This document shows positions 41,806 to 50,841 of a stretch of DNA of 56,608 bases, one piece after another. The stretch is from Gammaproteobacteria bacterium. Lineage in GTDB: Bacteria > Pseudomonadota > Gammaproteobacteria > Eutrophobiales > Eutrophobiaceae. Location of the stretch: assembly GCA_026710545.1 (NCBI GenBank), contig JAPOQU010000046.1, positions 1 to 56,608 on the forward strand, written 5' to 3'. Both the position numbers and the translations under genes were made by a program. Each line of letters opens with the position of its first letter. The stretch's first letter is position 1. A model generated the notes under the pieces. That model made no database searches. It was not told where the DNA came from and was given only the letters and a program-made list of their open reading frames with translations.

Positions 41806-43965
41806 TTAAAAGTTATACCCGATGCTTCCACCAACCCAACGTTTAGGGGCAAAAACGTCCTCTCCGGAACCAAAGAACAGGCTTGCGTCAACCCCGAAGG
41901 TTCGATACTCTTCATCGGTCAGGTTATTAACAAAAATGGCCGCGCTCCAGGCCTCATCACCGCTCGTGTAATCCAGTCTGGCGTTCACTATGCCATAAGA
42001 ACTTTCAGTGACAATTTCGGATTCAGATAAATTAAATTTTTGGTCATCTGTCCAACGAAAATCCCCTTGCAGCGCCAGTTGCCCACCAAAAGCAGGCCAC
42101 GAATAACGCACCAGACCATTAAAAGTAACGTCAGGCGCTAATGGCGCTTTTTCTTTACCGGTTGGGTAAGTTTGGGCAGGAGCGAAAGTGACAGGATCAA
42201 AAGAATTAAAATCGGTAGGCAGGCCGGTTATCTCGGTGTCACTGAAAGATGCCCCCAGTAAAATATCCAGTCCCTCAACAGGATTCGCGACCAACTCAAT
42301 CTCACCACCGAAGAATTCAGCTTCTGCATTGAACAGCAGGGCATTGAAGAAAGGATCGATGTTATAGGCTTGATAATCTTCATAGTCATAATAATAAGCC
42401 GATACATTCAGACGCGTGGTATCGCTTAAACTTGCTTTAAATCCTGCTTCGTACGAGGTGAGTACTTCACCACTGTAAGGTAAAACATCGCCGCTGATCG
42501 GCGTCAGTGGAAAATTAAAACCGCCGGACTTGATGCCCCGGTTCCAACCTGCATACAACAACCAGTCATCATTCAGTTTATAGTCAAGCTGTACCTTTGC
42601 GTTAAAGTCATCTTCATTAAGTGAGCCTGTGTAAGTCGGGAACCCGAAGTCAGGCGCAGTTAACGTATAGTCCTTATCGTCATCGTTGTAGCGCACACCG
42701 AGTATCAGGGTAAGCTGATCAGTAAGATCAAATTCTGTTTGCCCGAAAATCGCATAGGTTGTCGTGCTCTGAACGGCGAACTCATCGAAAATATCAGGAC
42801 CAAAATAAAACAGCCCGGATTGTTCGGTGGAAAAATCGCCATCAATGTCCAAATAGTACACACCAATGACAGAACGATGTCGTTCACCTTCCCAACTCAA
42901 ACGAAGTTCCTGGGAAATTTGTTCAATATCGGCAGTCTGGGTGTAGTGGTAAACGCTGTCGGGTGTTGAGTCTGAATCTTCAGCGTAATCATGCTCAATA
43001 TCCTGGTAATCAGTGATAGAGGTCAATGTAAAGCTACCAAGGTCCCAGTTGATTTTGCCATACAAATTGATGACTTCAGTCTTTTGAAAAAAATCGAAAT
43101 CATTGGAAATGGTGTAAGGATTACCGTCTATTTCATCTACATAGCCAAAAAAATCAGTCGCGTTATATGACGGCACATTTAACGTCCACCCATTTGGCGC
43201 AGCGTCTTCGTCCGCATATTGCGCTTTCAACAAGATGCTTAGCTCTTCAGAGGGTTCAATCAACAATTGTCCCCGCACCGCCCAATCATCAGCTTGCTGC
43301 GCATCGGGGCCAATGTCATTATCGAGGAGACCATCATCCTCGTTATAGACCATCGACAGGCGACCCGAAACCTGGTCGGTCAGACCGCCACCTGCAGCAG
43401 CTTCAACCCGTCTACGTCCTTCTTCACCCAGGGTCACATCAACAAACCCCCCAAATTCCTGTGATGGTTTGGTGGTGATGTAATGTACCAACCCCCCTGT
43501 GGAGTTGCGCCCGAACAAGGTGCCCTGGGGGCCGCGTAAAACCTCTGCACGCTCGACATCGAACATGCTGAAGCGCGTAGTGACGTTGGAACTCTGGTAG
43601 GCCTCATCTATATATAAGGCAACCGGCGCTTCCTGGTTCGCCGTGTAATCGTTTTGACCAACACCACGAACGTTAAATGAGGCGATCGCACCGCCGCCAT
43701 AACCGGATACTTCGAGACCGGGAGTTTGCGCAATCAAATCATTGGATTCAACGAAACCCAGCTTTCTCATTTGCGCACCACTGAAAGCCGTTACCGACAC
43801 GCCGATGTCCTGCAGGTTCTGCTCACGTTTCTGTGCCGTGACCACGACTTCTTCCAGTACTGCGGCGTGTAAGGCGCCTGATGCCGCAACAAGTACAAAA
43901 ACCGCTGAAATACAGGTGAACAAGCTTGACCGTAGAGGGACCAGTAATTCGCGAGGATTATTCAT
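41806..43965 (-). CDS. TonB-dependent receptor (4)
   Basis: 719 residues from ATG 43965, which has GGAGAGA 8 bases upstream; the frame is open to 44028 but that lies at the expected transcription start. Signal peptide ends near GALHAAV, followed by LEEVVVTAQKREQNLQD, plug motif RAEVLRGPQGTLFGRNSTGG and a barrel ending GGSIGYNF. It is less similar to the tandem pair than they are to each other. Its promoter carries the same TAGGCCA motif as the decarboxylase-like genes, so it probably imports the island's substrate. Confidence 0.94.
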   Translation of the reverse strand: MNNPRELLVPLRSSLFTCISAVFVLVAASGALHAAVLEEVVVTAQKREQNLQDIGVSVTAFSGAQMRKLGFVESNDLIAQTPGLEVSGYGGGAIASFNVRGVGQNDYTANQEAPVALYIDEAYQSSNVTTRFSMFDVERAEVLRGPQGTLFGRNSTGGLVHYITTKPSQEFGGFVDVTLGEEGRRRVEAAAGGGLTDQVSGRLSMVYNEDDGLLDNDIGPDAQQADDWAVRGQLLIEPSEELSILLKAQYADEDAAPNGWTLNVPSYNATDFFGYVDEIDGNPYTISNDFDFFQKTEVINLYGKINWDLGSFTLTSITDYQDIEHDYAEDSDSTPDSVYHYTQTADIEQISQELRLSWEGERHRSVIGVYYLDIDGDFSTEQSGLFYFGPDIFDEFAVQSTTTYAIFGQTEFDLTDQLTLILGVRYNDDDKDYTLTAPDFGFPTYTGSLNEDDFNAKVQLDYKLNDDWLLYAGWNRGIKSGGFNFPLTPISGDVLPYSGEVLTSYEAGFKASLSDTTRLNVSAYYYDYEDYQAYNIDPFFNALLFNAEAEFFGGEIELVANPVEGLDILLGASFSDTEITGLPTDFNSFDPVTFAPAQTYPTGKEKAPLAPDVTFNGLVRYSWPAFGGQLALQGDFRWTDDQKFNLSESEIVTESSYGIVNARLDYTSGDEAWSAAIFVNNLTDEEYRTFGVDASLFFGSGEDVFAPKRWVGGSIGYNF

Positions 43966-44039
43966 TAAATTCTCTCCGGGTGATATGTAAGTTAAAGCCA
44001 AAACGTGGATATTGCAGCCACTCATCAAAATATTCAGTG

Positions 44040-44068
44040 AGTATAGGCCAGAATATAGTTTATTTCAA
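44040..44068 (-). promoter_or_regulatory. promoter of receptor (4) with GGCC motif
   Basis: On the minus strand TTGAAA (44063-44068), N17, TATACT (44040-44045), with GGCC (44046-44049) touching the -10 box. The layout equals that of ADC-like genes (1) and (2). Confidence 0.65.
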
Positions 44069-44157
44069 CAATTGTTTAAAATTGATAAGTCATTAATATA
44101 CAATGTATTAAACAATTTTAAATTAGAATTATTAAAAAACAGGATTTAACGATGGGA

Positions 44158-44174
44158 TTAATAATAGGCCAGCG
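44158..44174. promoter_or_regulatory. TAGGCCA motif upstream of the cytochrome-quinoprotein gene
   Basis: TTAATAATAGGCCAGCG, 105-120 bases before the start codon at 44278. On the minus strand TATTAT follows GGCC, but no good -35 box is seen in either direction. Confidence 0.4.
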
Positions 44175-44277
44175 GCTTATAGTTTTTACGCGTGAATGTT
44201 AAAAGGGAACGCGTAACGCCACATTTGTCGGTAATGTACTTGTCCTGAAGCCATAAAAAACCACCTGGGATAGCAGG

Positions 44278-45669
44278 ATGAAAACCATTCTTGTAACAAT
44301 CATCGCATTCATGGTTACATTTCAAAAACCGGCTTTTGCTCTCGATACTGACCTGCCCGGTTATACCTATGAGCAGGCGCAACTGGGCAGGGCAGTCTAT
44401 AAACAATCATGTGAGTTGTGTCACGGGGCAAATTTAAATGATGGTTCGTCACCACCGATTACCGGTGACCTTTTCTATAGTATATGGGGTGGACGTTCTG
44501 CAGGAGAGTTACTGCAGTATATTGAAACAGAGATGCCGACAGGTTCACCGGGAACACTTGACAGTAAACAATACCGGCAAGTTCTGGCTTATATGTTCCA
44601 GGTGGGCGGTTTTCCTGCGAGGGATGGTGAACTGTCACAAAATTCGGATGAGTATGATACTGCGCGTTTACCGATACCGTCCGGAGGCCGGATTTCTGCA
44701 GATATTGTCGTCATACCAGCGCCACCCGATCCACGGGCGAACCCGCTTGATAAAATCACGAGGGTAAGCAGTCAAACATTGGCGCAAGCGCCCGCCGGGG
44801 ACTGGTTAATGTGGCGTCGAACATACGACGCAAAGGGCTTCAGTCCATTAAAAAATATCCGCGCGAAAAATGTGACGGACCTGAAGGTGGCATGGGCATG
44901 GACAATGCCCGATGGCAGGAACATTTCAACACCGTTAGTCCATGATGGGGTTATGTTCATGTATGGTGCGGGCAGCCTCGTGTATGCGTTTGATGCTGTT
45001 ACGGGGGATATTCTTTGGCGTTATGAGAGGGAGAAGAAGTGGAACTCTCCACGTTCTTTTGGTCCGCGCGCCATATCAATTTATAACGACAAAATCATTC
45101 TGACTACTGATGACGGAAATATCGTCGCACTCAACGTAAAGACCGGCAAAGTCGAATGGGATAAATCCGTATTAAGTGCTACCACCCTTTGGTTTTCCGC
45201 AGGTACCCTGGTTGCCGATGAAAAAATTCTCATTGGCACGGCTACTGCCAGCGCACCCGGTATGAACTTTGTCGCAGCGTTTGATGTACACACCGGTGAT
45301 GAATTATGGCGCTTCCATACCATCCCACAGGATGGACAGCAGGGTAGTGATAGCTGGAATGGGGTTGCAGCAGGGCAACGCCAGGGTGCGGGCGTATTGG
45401 CGACCGCGGGAGGGTTGATATTCTCGGGTTCGCGGGACCGGGTATTTTCTGCCTACGATCAATCTGATGGTACGGAATTATGGCAAGTTCGTCTCAATGG
45501 AGTTCCCAGCGGTGGCCCCATCAGTTTTATGGTAGAAGGTAAACAGTACATCGCGGTTACTACCGGCGACTCTGAAGGTTTTGGTGAATACAATTTGGGT
45601 GAAGGAGATCAAAATCCAAAAAAGAGCAGTGCAACTATTTGGGTATTTGAGTTACGTGATTCCAGTTAG
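44278..45669 (+). CDS. cytochrome c fused to a shortened PQQ-type quinoprotein
   Basis: 463 residues. Signal peptide (to about KPAFA), then a cytochrome c domain with CELCHG and a methionine (EMPTGSPG) as likely axial ligand, then a beta-propeller like PQQ-dependent alcohol dehydrogenases (MWRRTYDAKGFSPLKNI, LVYAFDAVTGDILWRYE, AAFDVHTGDELWRFHTIP). After SDSWNG the chain jumps straight to the C-terminal blades (GAGVLATAGGLIFSGSRDR, GGPISFMVEGKQYIAV), so roughly 200 residues that normally carry most of the active site appear to be missing. The cytochrome also stands at the N-terminus rather than the C-terminus. It may be an electron carrier or a non-canonical enzyme in the periplasm. Confidence 0.82.
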   Translation: MKTILVTIIAFMVTFQKPAFALDTDLPGYTYEQAQLGRAVYKQSCELCHGANLNDGSSPPITGDLFYSIWGGRSAGELLQYIETEMPTGSPGTLDSKQYRQVLAYMFQVGGFPARDGELSQNSDEYDTARLPIPSGGRISADIVVIPAPPDPRANPLDKITRVSSQTLAQAPAGDWLMWRRTYDAKGFSPLKNIRAKNVTDLKVAWAWTMPDGRNISTPLVHDGVMFMYGAGSLVYAFDAVTGDILWRYEREKKWNSPRSFGPRAISIYNDKIILTTDDGNIVALNVKTGKVEWDKSVLSATTLWFSAGTLVADEKILIGTATASAPGMNFVAAFDVHTGDELWRFHTIPQDGQQGSDSWNGVAAGQRQGAGVLATAGGLIFSGSRDRVFSAYDQSDGTELWQVRLNGVPSGGPISFMVEGKQYIAVTTGDSEGFGEYNLGEGDQNPKKSSATIWVFELRDSS

Positions 45670-45699
45670 GAAATGACCTGCACAACTGTGCTAGTAAAT

Positions 45700-45710
45700 A
45701 TTAGGCCAAT
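45700..45710. promoter_or_regulatory. TAGGCCA motif downstream of quinoprotein gene
   Basis: ATTAGGCCAAT within an AT-rich 200-base gap. On the minus strand TCGCAA, N17, TAATAT gives a promoter-like arrangement that points back into the quinoprotein gene; function unclear. Confidence 0.35.
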
Positions 45711-45812
45711 ACATAGTATTTTGCGAAAACATTTATTAATTGTATAACTATATGATAAATAAGTAATAAATAAAAATCTTAACAAGATAATATAACTCAT
45801 AAAATTAATATT

Positions 45813-45842
45813 TTGACTAATAATAGGCCATTATATTATAAT
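45813..45842 (+). promoter_or_regulatory. promoter of the VOC gene with GGCC motif in the spacer
   Basis: TTGACT (45813-45818), N18, TATAAT (45837-45842). The spacer contains AATAGGCCATT (GGCC at 45826-45829). This fixes the gene start at ATG 45870, since earlier ATG codons lie at or before the transcription start. Confidence 0.6.
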
Positions 45843-45869
45843 ATGAACTTGTTGAACAGGGGGAAGCCA

Positions 45870-46928
45870 ATGACAGACACACGAAATGAACACCCACTAA
45901 GCCTGGACCACGCCGCAATCTGGGTCGAAGACATGGAAAAAACAGTCAGTTTCCTCACCGACGTGGTGGGCTGGCGGCGCCATCCCATGGAGATTATGGT
46001 AAGCGACGAGGACGAAACCACCGGCGGCATGGAGGCCGTGTTCGTCGACGCCAACGGCTTCTGGCTGGAAATGATATTACCCACGTCACCGGGGCCGGGT
46101 ATGGATATCCTCAAGGAAAAGGGCGATGGCGCAATCATCGAGATCAACTTCGATCCCGGCGATTACGATGCAGTGCTGCAGGATATGAAAGCAAAGGGTA
46201 TCCCGATGTTCAACATGGACGGTTCTCCCCTGGGTGAAGACGGCGGAGTCATCAAGGAAGGCGTGGTTGATGAAGGCGATTTCGAGCATACCGGCCAGCG
46301 CATTGCCTACTGGTCCACCGAACTGAGTCGGGGGACGGTCGTCGAGATCTTCGAGGTGATCAAAGGTGACGAACTCAACCTGATCAACCAGCGCGATCGG
46401 CAGTGGGAAAAGGAGAGCCGGCAACAGCAAGGGCTGCGCATGAGCCACGTTTCCATCGTCGTTGCGGACCTGGAGAGCACGGCCGGTTTCTATACCGATG
46501 TTATGGGGCTGAAACGGCACCCGATGAAACTGGGTATTGACGCCGGTTCCAACGAGGAGATCGGCGGCATGAAGGCCGCGTTCATCGATGCAGGCGGTGT
46601 CTGGCTGGAACTGTTCCAGCCTGTCGGTCCCGGGCCGCTCATGGACCTGTTGAACGAAAAAGGCGACGGCCACGTAGCGGAATTGTGTACCGAAGTCGAT
46701 GACCTGGCTGCGTATTACGACGAAATAAAAGCAAAAGGCGTGCAGATGGTGGGTATCGACGGAACACCACTGGATGACAGTGAAAAGTATTATGTGCTCG
46801 ACCCCTATGGTGAGAAGATAGCCTATTTCCCCGCTGAGGTGAGCCGCGGCATGACCATCGAAGTCATCGAGAGAGGCCCCCGGGAGACCAGCATCCTGCA
46901 CCGGCGCGATGATGCGTGGAAAGACTGA
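45870..46928 (+). CDS. two-domain VOC-fold protein (glyoxalase/extradiol dioxygenase superfamily)
   Basis: 352 residues made of two related vicinal-oxygen-chelate domains. LDHAAIWVEDMEKTVSFLTD starts the first and MSHVSIVVADLESTAGFYTD the second; each has a histidine at the start and a glutamate in FWLEM or VWLELF, the usual metal ligands, and IAY...VEIFE or VIE at the end. All four positions look intact in both halves, so a divalent-metal enzyme is likely. The reaction could be dioxygenation, isomerisation or lyase chemistry. GGGGGAAG lies 6 bases before the ATG. It opens a plus-strand series with aminotransferase, aldehyde dehydrogenase and SDR. Confidence 0.88.
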   Translation: MTDTRNEHPLSLDHAAIWVEDMEKTVSFLTDVVGWRRHPMEIMVSDEDETTGGMEAVFVDANGFWLEMILPTSPGPGMDILKEKGDGAIIEINFDPGDYDAVLQDMKAKGIPMFNMDGSPLGEDGGVIKEGVVDEGDFEHTGQRIAYWSTELSRGTVVEIFEVIKGDELNLINQRDRQWEKESRQQQGLRMSHVSIVVADLESTAGFYTDVMGLKRHPMKLGIDAGSNEEIGGMKAAFIDAGGVWLELFQPVGPGPLMDLLNEKGDGHVAELCTEVDDLAAYYDEIKAKGVQMVGIDGTPLDDSEKYYVLDPYGEKIAYFPAEVSRGMTIEVIERGPRETSILHRRDDAWKD

Positions 46929-47006
46929 TCGGGAATAACCCGTATTCTCTCCTGCTCAATGATTCAGGCTGGGATGCATTCGTGCTAATCTACTGATTGG
47001 TGAGAT

Positions 47007-48356
47007 ATGCAGGCTAGCAGTTTGGATGTTATCCAACAGGACATTTTCACGGCCTACCGGAAACTGACCCCCGCGTCCGGGGCATACTATCAACGCGCCC
47101 GCCAGTCATTGGCCGGTGGCACTACCGGAAATTTACGTTTTTTCCCGCCATATCCGTTCTATGAAACCGGTGGCCGGGGCGCCAGGGTCATGGATCTCGA
47201 TGGTAACGAGTACATCGACTGTTTTCTCTGCAATGGTCCGCTTTTGCTGGGCCATAATCATCCGGACGTCATCGCCGCTATAGAAGGGCACAGCAAAACG
47301 GGTCCGCTGGTCGTCAATCCCCCTATCATTGCAGAGGCGGCGGAACTGGTGCAGGAAACTGTCCCCTGCGCCGAGCGGGTGCGATTCCTGAACAGCGGCA
47401 CCGAGGCCGTCATTATGGCCGTGCGCTATGCGCGGGCCTTCACCGGCAACAGCAAAGTCGTTAAATTCTACGGCCACTACCACGGCCAGGCTGACCAGTT
47501 CCTGACCGGACTCGGGCCGACCGCTGAACCGTTCGGCGCCGGTGTTCCCGGTGAGGCGGCAAGCAACACCTTATTGACCGGCTATGGCGATATCGATGCA
47601 TTGGCAAAACTTATGGAAAACCACGATGACATCGCAGCCGTCATCCTGGATCCGGCGATGCACGCGGGAGGGTTGTGGGGCAGCAACAGGTCATTCCTGC
47701 AAGCCGTTAGATCTCTCACGTTGGCGCGTAACATCGTACTCATATTCGATGAAGTGATTACCGGTTTTCGCCTGGCGCTGGGTGGCGCTCAGGCTTACTA
47801 CGGCGTGACGCCGGATTTAACCACTCTCGGCAAGGCCCTTGCTGCGGGAGAGAAGCTGGCCGCGGTTGCAGGTAAAGAGGAAATCATGCGCGTGGTTGAT
47901 CCCCTGGCGGCTTCCGGTACGCCGCGTGTTTTCCAGTCCGGCACAGGTAACGACGGTAGCGCGGGCATTGCAGGCGCCATTGGCGCAATCAGGACATACC
48001 GGCAACTGGATGGGAGGGGAGAATACAGTCACCTGTTCGATATCGGTGAAGCGCTGGCCGAAGGTATCCACCAGGCATTTTCGTCCCGGGAGATACCCTG
48101 TCATGTGAACCAGTTGGGGCCCATGCTGCAGATTTTCCTCTCGGCAGAAGAACCCGGTTTCGAGCGCTTTTCCTTACTGGACATGGAGGTGTTATCACTA
48201 TTCTTCCTGGCGCTCATTAACGAAGGGGTGATCCTGACATTGCCCACCTCGCACCACATTTACCTGTCGTTTATGCATACCCGCGAGGACATCGACGTCA
48301 TCATTGACAGGACGAACCTGGTTCTGGATAAATATGATTTCAAATCACTGTTATAA
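47007..48356 (+). CDS. class III PLP-dependent aminotransferase
   Basis: 449 residues of the group that includes glutamate-1-semialdehyde aminomutase and omega-transaminases. FLNSGTEAVIMAVRYARAFT binds the cofactor phosphate, IFDEVITGFR holds the pyridine-binding aspartate, and TLGKALAAG gives the PLP lysine (Lys276). It is not hemL by context. It would move an amino group between an amine and a keto acid or aldehyde, which fits the aldehyde dehydrogenase gene that follows. Confidence 0.92.
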   Translation: MQASSLDVIQQDIFTAYRKLTPASGAYYQRARQSLAGGTTGNLRFFPPYPFYETGGRGARVMDLDGNEYIDCFLCNGPLLLGHNHPDVIAAIEGHSKTGPLVVNPPIIAEAAELVQETVPCAERVRFLNSGTEAVIMAVRYARAFTGNSKVVKFYGHYHGQADQFLTGLGPTAEPFGAGVPGEAASNTLLTGYGDIDALAKLMENHDDIAAVILDPAMHAGGLWGSNRSFLQAVRSLTLARNIVLIFDEVITGFRLALGGAQAYYGVTPDLTTLGKALAAGEKLAAVAGKEEIMRVVDPLAASGTPRVFQSGTGNDGSAGIAGAIGAIRTYRQLDGRGEYSHLFDIGEALAEGIHQAFSSREIPCHVNQLGPMLQIFLSAEEPGFERFSLLDMEVLSLFFLALINEGVILTLPTSHHIYLSFMHTREDIDVIIDRTNLVLDKYDFKSLL

Positions 48357-48415
48357 AATTCATCCCTGGCTGCAGGGATTAAGTCGCGTTTTCAACATAC
48401 AACCGGAGTACTACC

Positions 48416-49849
48416 ATGACTGACACGAGCAAAGCGGAGCTGGACAGGCTGTTTGAACAACAAAAAGCTGCCTTCCTGGCCGACAACAATCCCTCCTATG
48501 AACAACGTATGGAATGGCTGCAGGCCATGGAGAAGATGATGGTCGACTTGCGCCAGCCCATCCGTGATGCGCTGGGCCGGGATTTTGACTCTCACCCGGA
48601 GTTGATTACCGACCTGTTTGAAACCGGCGGGGTACTGGGCCGATGTCGCAATGCCATGGTCCATTTGCAGGAATGGATGGCCCCGGAAGAACGGCCTTTG
48701 CTGGATATAGTTCATGGGTCATCACGTTGTGAAGTCGTCAAACAACCCAAAGGCGTGATGGGTAACATAGCGCCCTGGAATTTTCCCATTGAATGTTCCC
48801 TGGTCATGGTCGTTGACATGCTGGCGGCCGGAAACCGCGTTATCGTAAAGATGTCTGAACTGGCCCCGGTAACCGCAGACCTTATCCGGGAGAGTGTCAG
48901 CAAATATTTTCCGGAAGACGTGCTGGCCGTTGTTATCGGCGATGTTGAGTTTTCCGAGTATTTCTCCGAATTACGTTGGGACCACCTGACCTATACGGGG
49001 AACACCAACGTGGGACGGCTGGTCATGCAGGCGGCGGCAAAGAACCTGACCCCGGTGACCCTGGAACTGGGCGGCAAGAACCCGACCATTTTCCTTGAAG
49101 ATGGAGTCGACGAGCAGCTGATCAAGGAATACCTGAGCTTCAAGTTCTGCAAGAACGGACAAATTTGTACATCCCCCGACTATGCCCTGGTACCTGAAGG
49201 CTTGCTGGATACCTGGCTGGAACTGGCCAGGAAGGTGTGGAAGGAAGCCTATCCCACCTATATCGGCCATCCTGATGTCACCGGCATCATCAATGAACGC
49301 CATTATGACCGCATCATCAAATCCCTCGAAGAAGCGAGCAACAGCGGTGCCCAGGTGATTAACCTCAGTGATGAAGAACCGGACCGTGCACGGCGTCAAA
49401 TCCCGATGTACCTGGTGGTCAACCCTGCAGATGACCAGGAAGTCATGCGCGAAGAAACCTTTGGTCCTGTTACGCCCTTGCGGACCTACAGGACTTTGGA
49501 CGAGGCCTATGCCTACATTAACAGCCGCGAGCGCCCCCTGGCTTCTTACCTGGTGACCATGGCCCGTGAGCCGGAAATGGTCGAGCAATTCAAGCGCCGT
49601 ATCGTTTCAGGTGGCGCCGGCATCAATGTCTTCGGTTTCCAGGCAGCGGAGCCGACCGCACCCTTCGGCGGGATTGGATCCAGCGGTACCGGGTGTCACG
49701 GCGGCCCCCAGGGATTTAACAATTATTCCCATTCCAAGACCGTGTATAACTGTTCCCAGGACAATCCCCTGAAGATGTCCGTCTGCGCGCCCTATGGCGA
49801 GATCACGCAGGCCTTTGCGGATGGCATTTTTGCCGTGCATGAACAATAG
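48416..49849 (+). CDS. aldehyde dehydrogenase, coniferyl-aldehyde-dehydrogenase-like
   Basis: 477 residues of the class 3/CalB branch of the aldehyde dehydrogenase family. The general base is Glu217 in LELGGKNP and the nucleophile Cys251 in GQICTSPDY. GNIAPWNFPIECSLVMVVD and the C-terminal PFGGIGSSGTGCHGGPQGF match coniferyl-aldehyde dehydrogenases, which oxidise aromatic or medium-chain aldehydes with NAD(P). CCGGAG precedes the ATG. It likely oxidises the aldehyde made by the aminotransferase upstream. The SDR gene follows immediately. Confidence 0.92.
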   Translation: MTDTSKAELDRLFEQQKAAFLADNNPSYEQRMEWLQAMEKMMVDLRQPIRDALGRDFDSHPELITDLFETGGVLGRCRNAMVHLQEWMAPEERPLLDIVHGSSRCEVVKQPKGVMGNIAPWNFPIECSLVMVVDMLAAGNRVIVKMSELAPVTADLIRESVSKYFPEDVLAVVIGDVEFSEYFSELRWDHLTYTGNTNVGRLVMQAAAKNLTPVTLELGGKNPTIFLEDGVDEQLIKEYLSFKFCKNGQICTSPDYALVPEGLLDTWLELARKVWKEAYPTYIGHPDVTGIINERHYDRIIKSLEEASNSGAQVINLSDEEPDRARRQIPMYLVVNPADDQEVMREETFGPVTPLRTYRTLDEAYAYINSRERPLASYLVTMAREPEMVEQFKRRIVSGGAGINVFGFQAAEPTAPFGGIGSSGTGCHGGPQGFNNYSHSKTVYNCSQDNPLKMSVCAPYGEITQAFADGIFAVHEQ

Positions 49850-50638
49850 ATGAACAGTTCCGTCAACCCCCTTTCCCAGGAGTCCAAGGTTGCCCTGATC
49901 ACCGGCGCCGCCGGTGGTATCGGCAGCGCAGTGGCTACTACCCTGGCGCAACAGGGGGCATCCATTATTCTCACCGATCGGGAGACCGAGTCAGACAGGC
50001 TGACCCAAACCAGGCAATCCATAGAGAAGCTTGGGCAACCGGTTACCGCGCTGTTCGCTGACCTGGCGGCCGGCGAGCAGATTGATGTACTGGTAGAGCG
50101 TGCCTACGAGGAATTCGGATCCATCGACGTGCTGGTGAACGTTGCGGCCATCCACCGTTATCCTGATCCCTTGCTGAAAATAAGCGAAGCGGACTGGGAC
50201 CTGGTCCAGAACGTGAATTTCAAGAGTTGTTTACGCCTGTGCCAGCGCATTGTACCCAACATGGTCAAACAAGGCTCCGGCAATGTGATAACTGTTGCTT
50301 CGGACAGCGCCTTTGACGTTATTGCCGGGGAAGGGCCTTACGGTATTTCCAAGATCAGCCTGACCAAGCTCACCGCCTATCTTGCCAAAGAGATTGCCGG
50401 CTCGGGTGTGCGTATAAACGCCATTGCCCCCGGTTGGGTCAGGACCCCGTTGATCGAGGAATACTGGTCCGACCCCGAATTCCTCAAGGAAGCCAAGGAA
50501 GGCATTCCCTTGCAGCGCATTGCCGAACCCGAAGAAATTGCAAACGTGGTCCTGTTCCTGGCCTCGGACCTGGCAAGTTATGTCCATGGCCATTGCATGG
50601 TGGTAGACGGCGGGCGTATTGCCGGCGTGCCTTGTTAG
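49850..50638 (+). CDS. short-chain dehydrogenase/reductase (2)
   Basis: 262 residues, classical SDR: TGAAGGIG for the nucleotide, DRETESD after the second strand (aspartate suggests NAD), VNVAA in the place of NNAG, and YGISK (Tyr164, Lys168). Its ATG begins on the base after the aldehyde dehydrogenase stop, so the two are cotranslated. It would act on a hydroxyl or keto intermediate of the same pathway. A truncated relative follows at 50678. Confidence 0.92.
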   Translation: MNSSVNPLSQESKVALITGAAGGIGSAVATTLAQQGASIILTDRETESDRLTQTRQSIEKLGQPVTALFADLAAGEQIDVLVERAYEEFGSIDVLVNVAAIHRYPDPLLKISEADWDLVQNVNFKSCLRLCQRIVPNMVKQGSGNVITVASDSAFDVIAGEGPYGISKISLTKLTAYLAKEIAGSGVRINAIAPGWVRTPLIEEYWSDPEFLKEAKEGIPLQRIAEPEEIANVVLFLASDLASYVHGHCMVVDGGRIAGVPC

Positions 50639-50677
50639 TCAGGGTCCATGATAGAAATGCCTGTCTGAACATCGCTC

Positions 50678-50830
50678 ATGCAGGAATTTGTCAACAAGGT
50701 GGCGCTGGTAACCGGAGCAGGTTCGGGTATTGGGCCTCACCATGCTGTACATAGTTGTATCACCTTTCGTTATGTGAGTGACCAAGCTGAAAGTGGTTTT
50801 ATCCTTGCAAATTATCCATCTCACGGATAA
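50678..50830 (+). pseudogene. truncated start of another SDR gene
   Basis: MQEFVNKVALVTGAGSGIG is a perfect SDR N-terminus, but similarity stops at about 50734. The frame then runs through unrelated DNA (PHHAVHSCITFRYV) to a stop at 50828-50830. The rest of the gene was replaced when the segment with the AAA/DUF4143 and ParDE genes arrived or by deletion. Confidence 0.8.
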
Positions 50831-50841
50831 AATGCAAGGAT
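50801..50841. promoter_or_regulatory. hairpin covering the start codon of the ATPase gene
   Basis: ATCCTTGCA...TTATCC (50801-50817) pairs with GGATAA...TGCAAGGAT (50825-50841), 15 base pairs with an AA/AA bulge and a 7-base loop. The right arm contains AAGG and the first bases of the ATG, so the folded RNA would hide the start. It could also be an operator. Confidence 0.5.

Noticed and set aside
44278..45669. Naming the quinoprotein a PQQ alcohol dehydrogenase
   Set aside because: The central part of the propeller is absent, so catalysis cannot be assumed.
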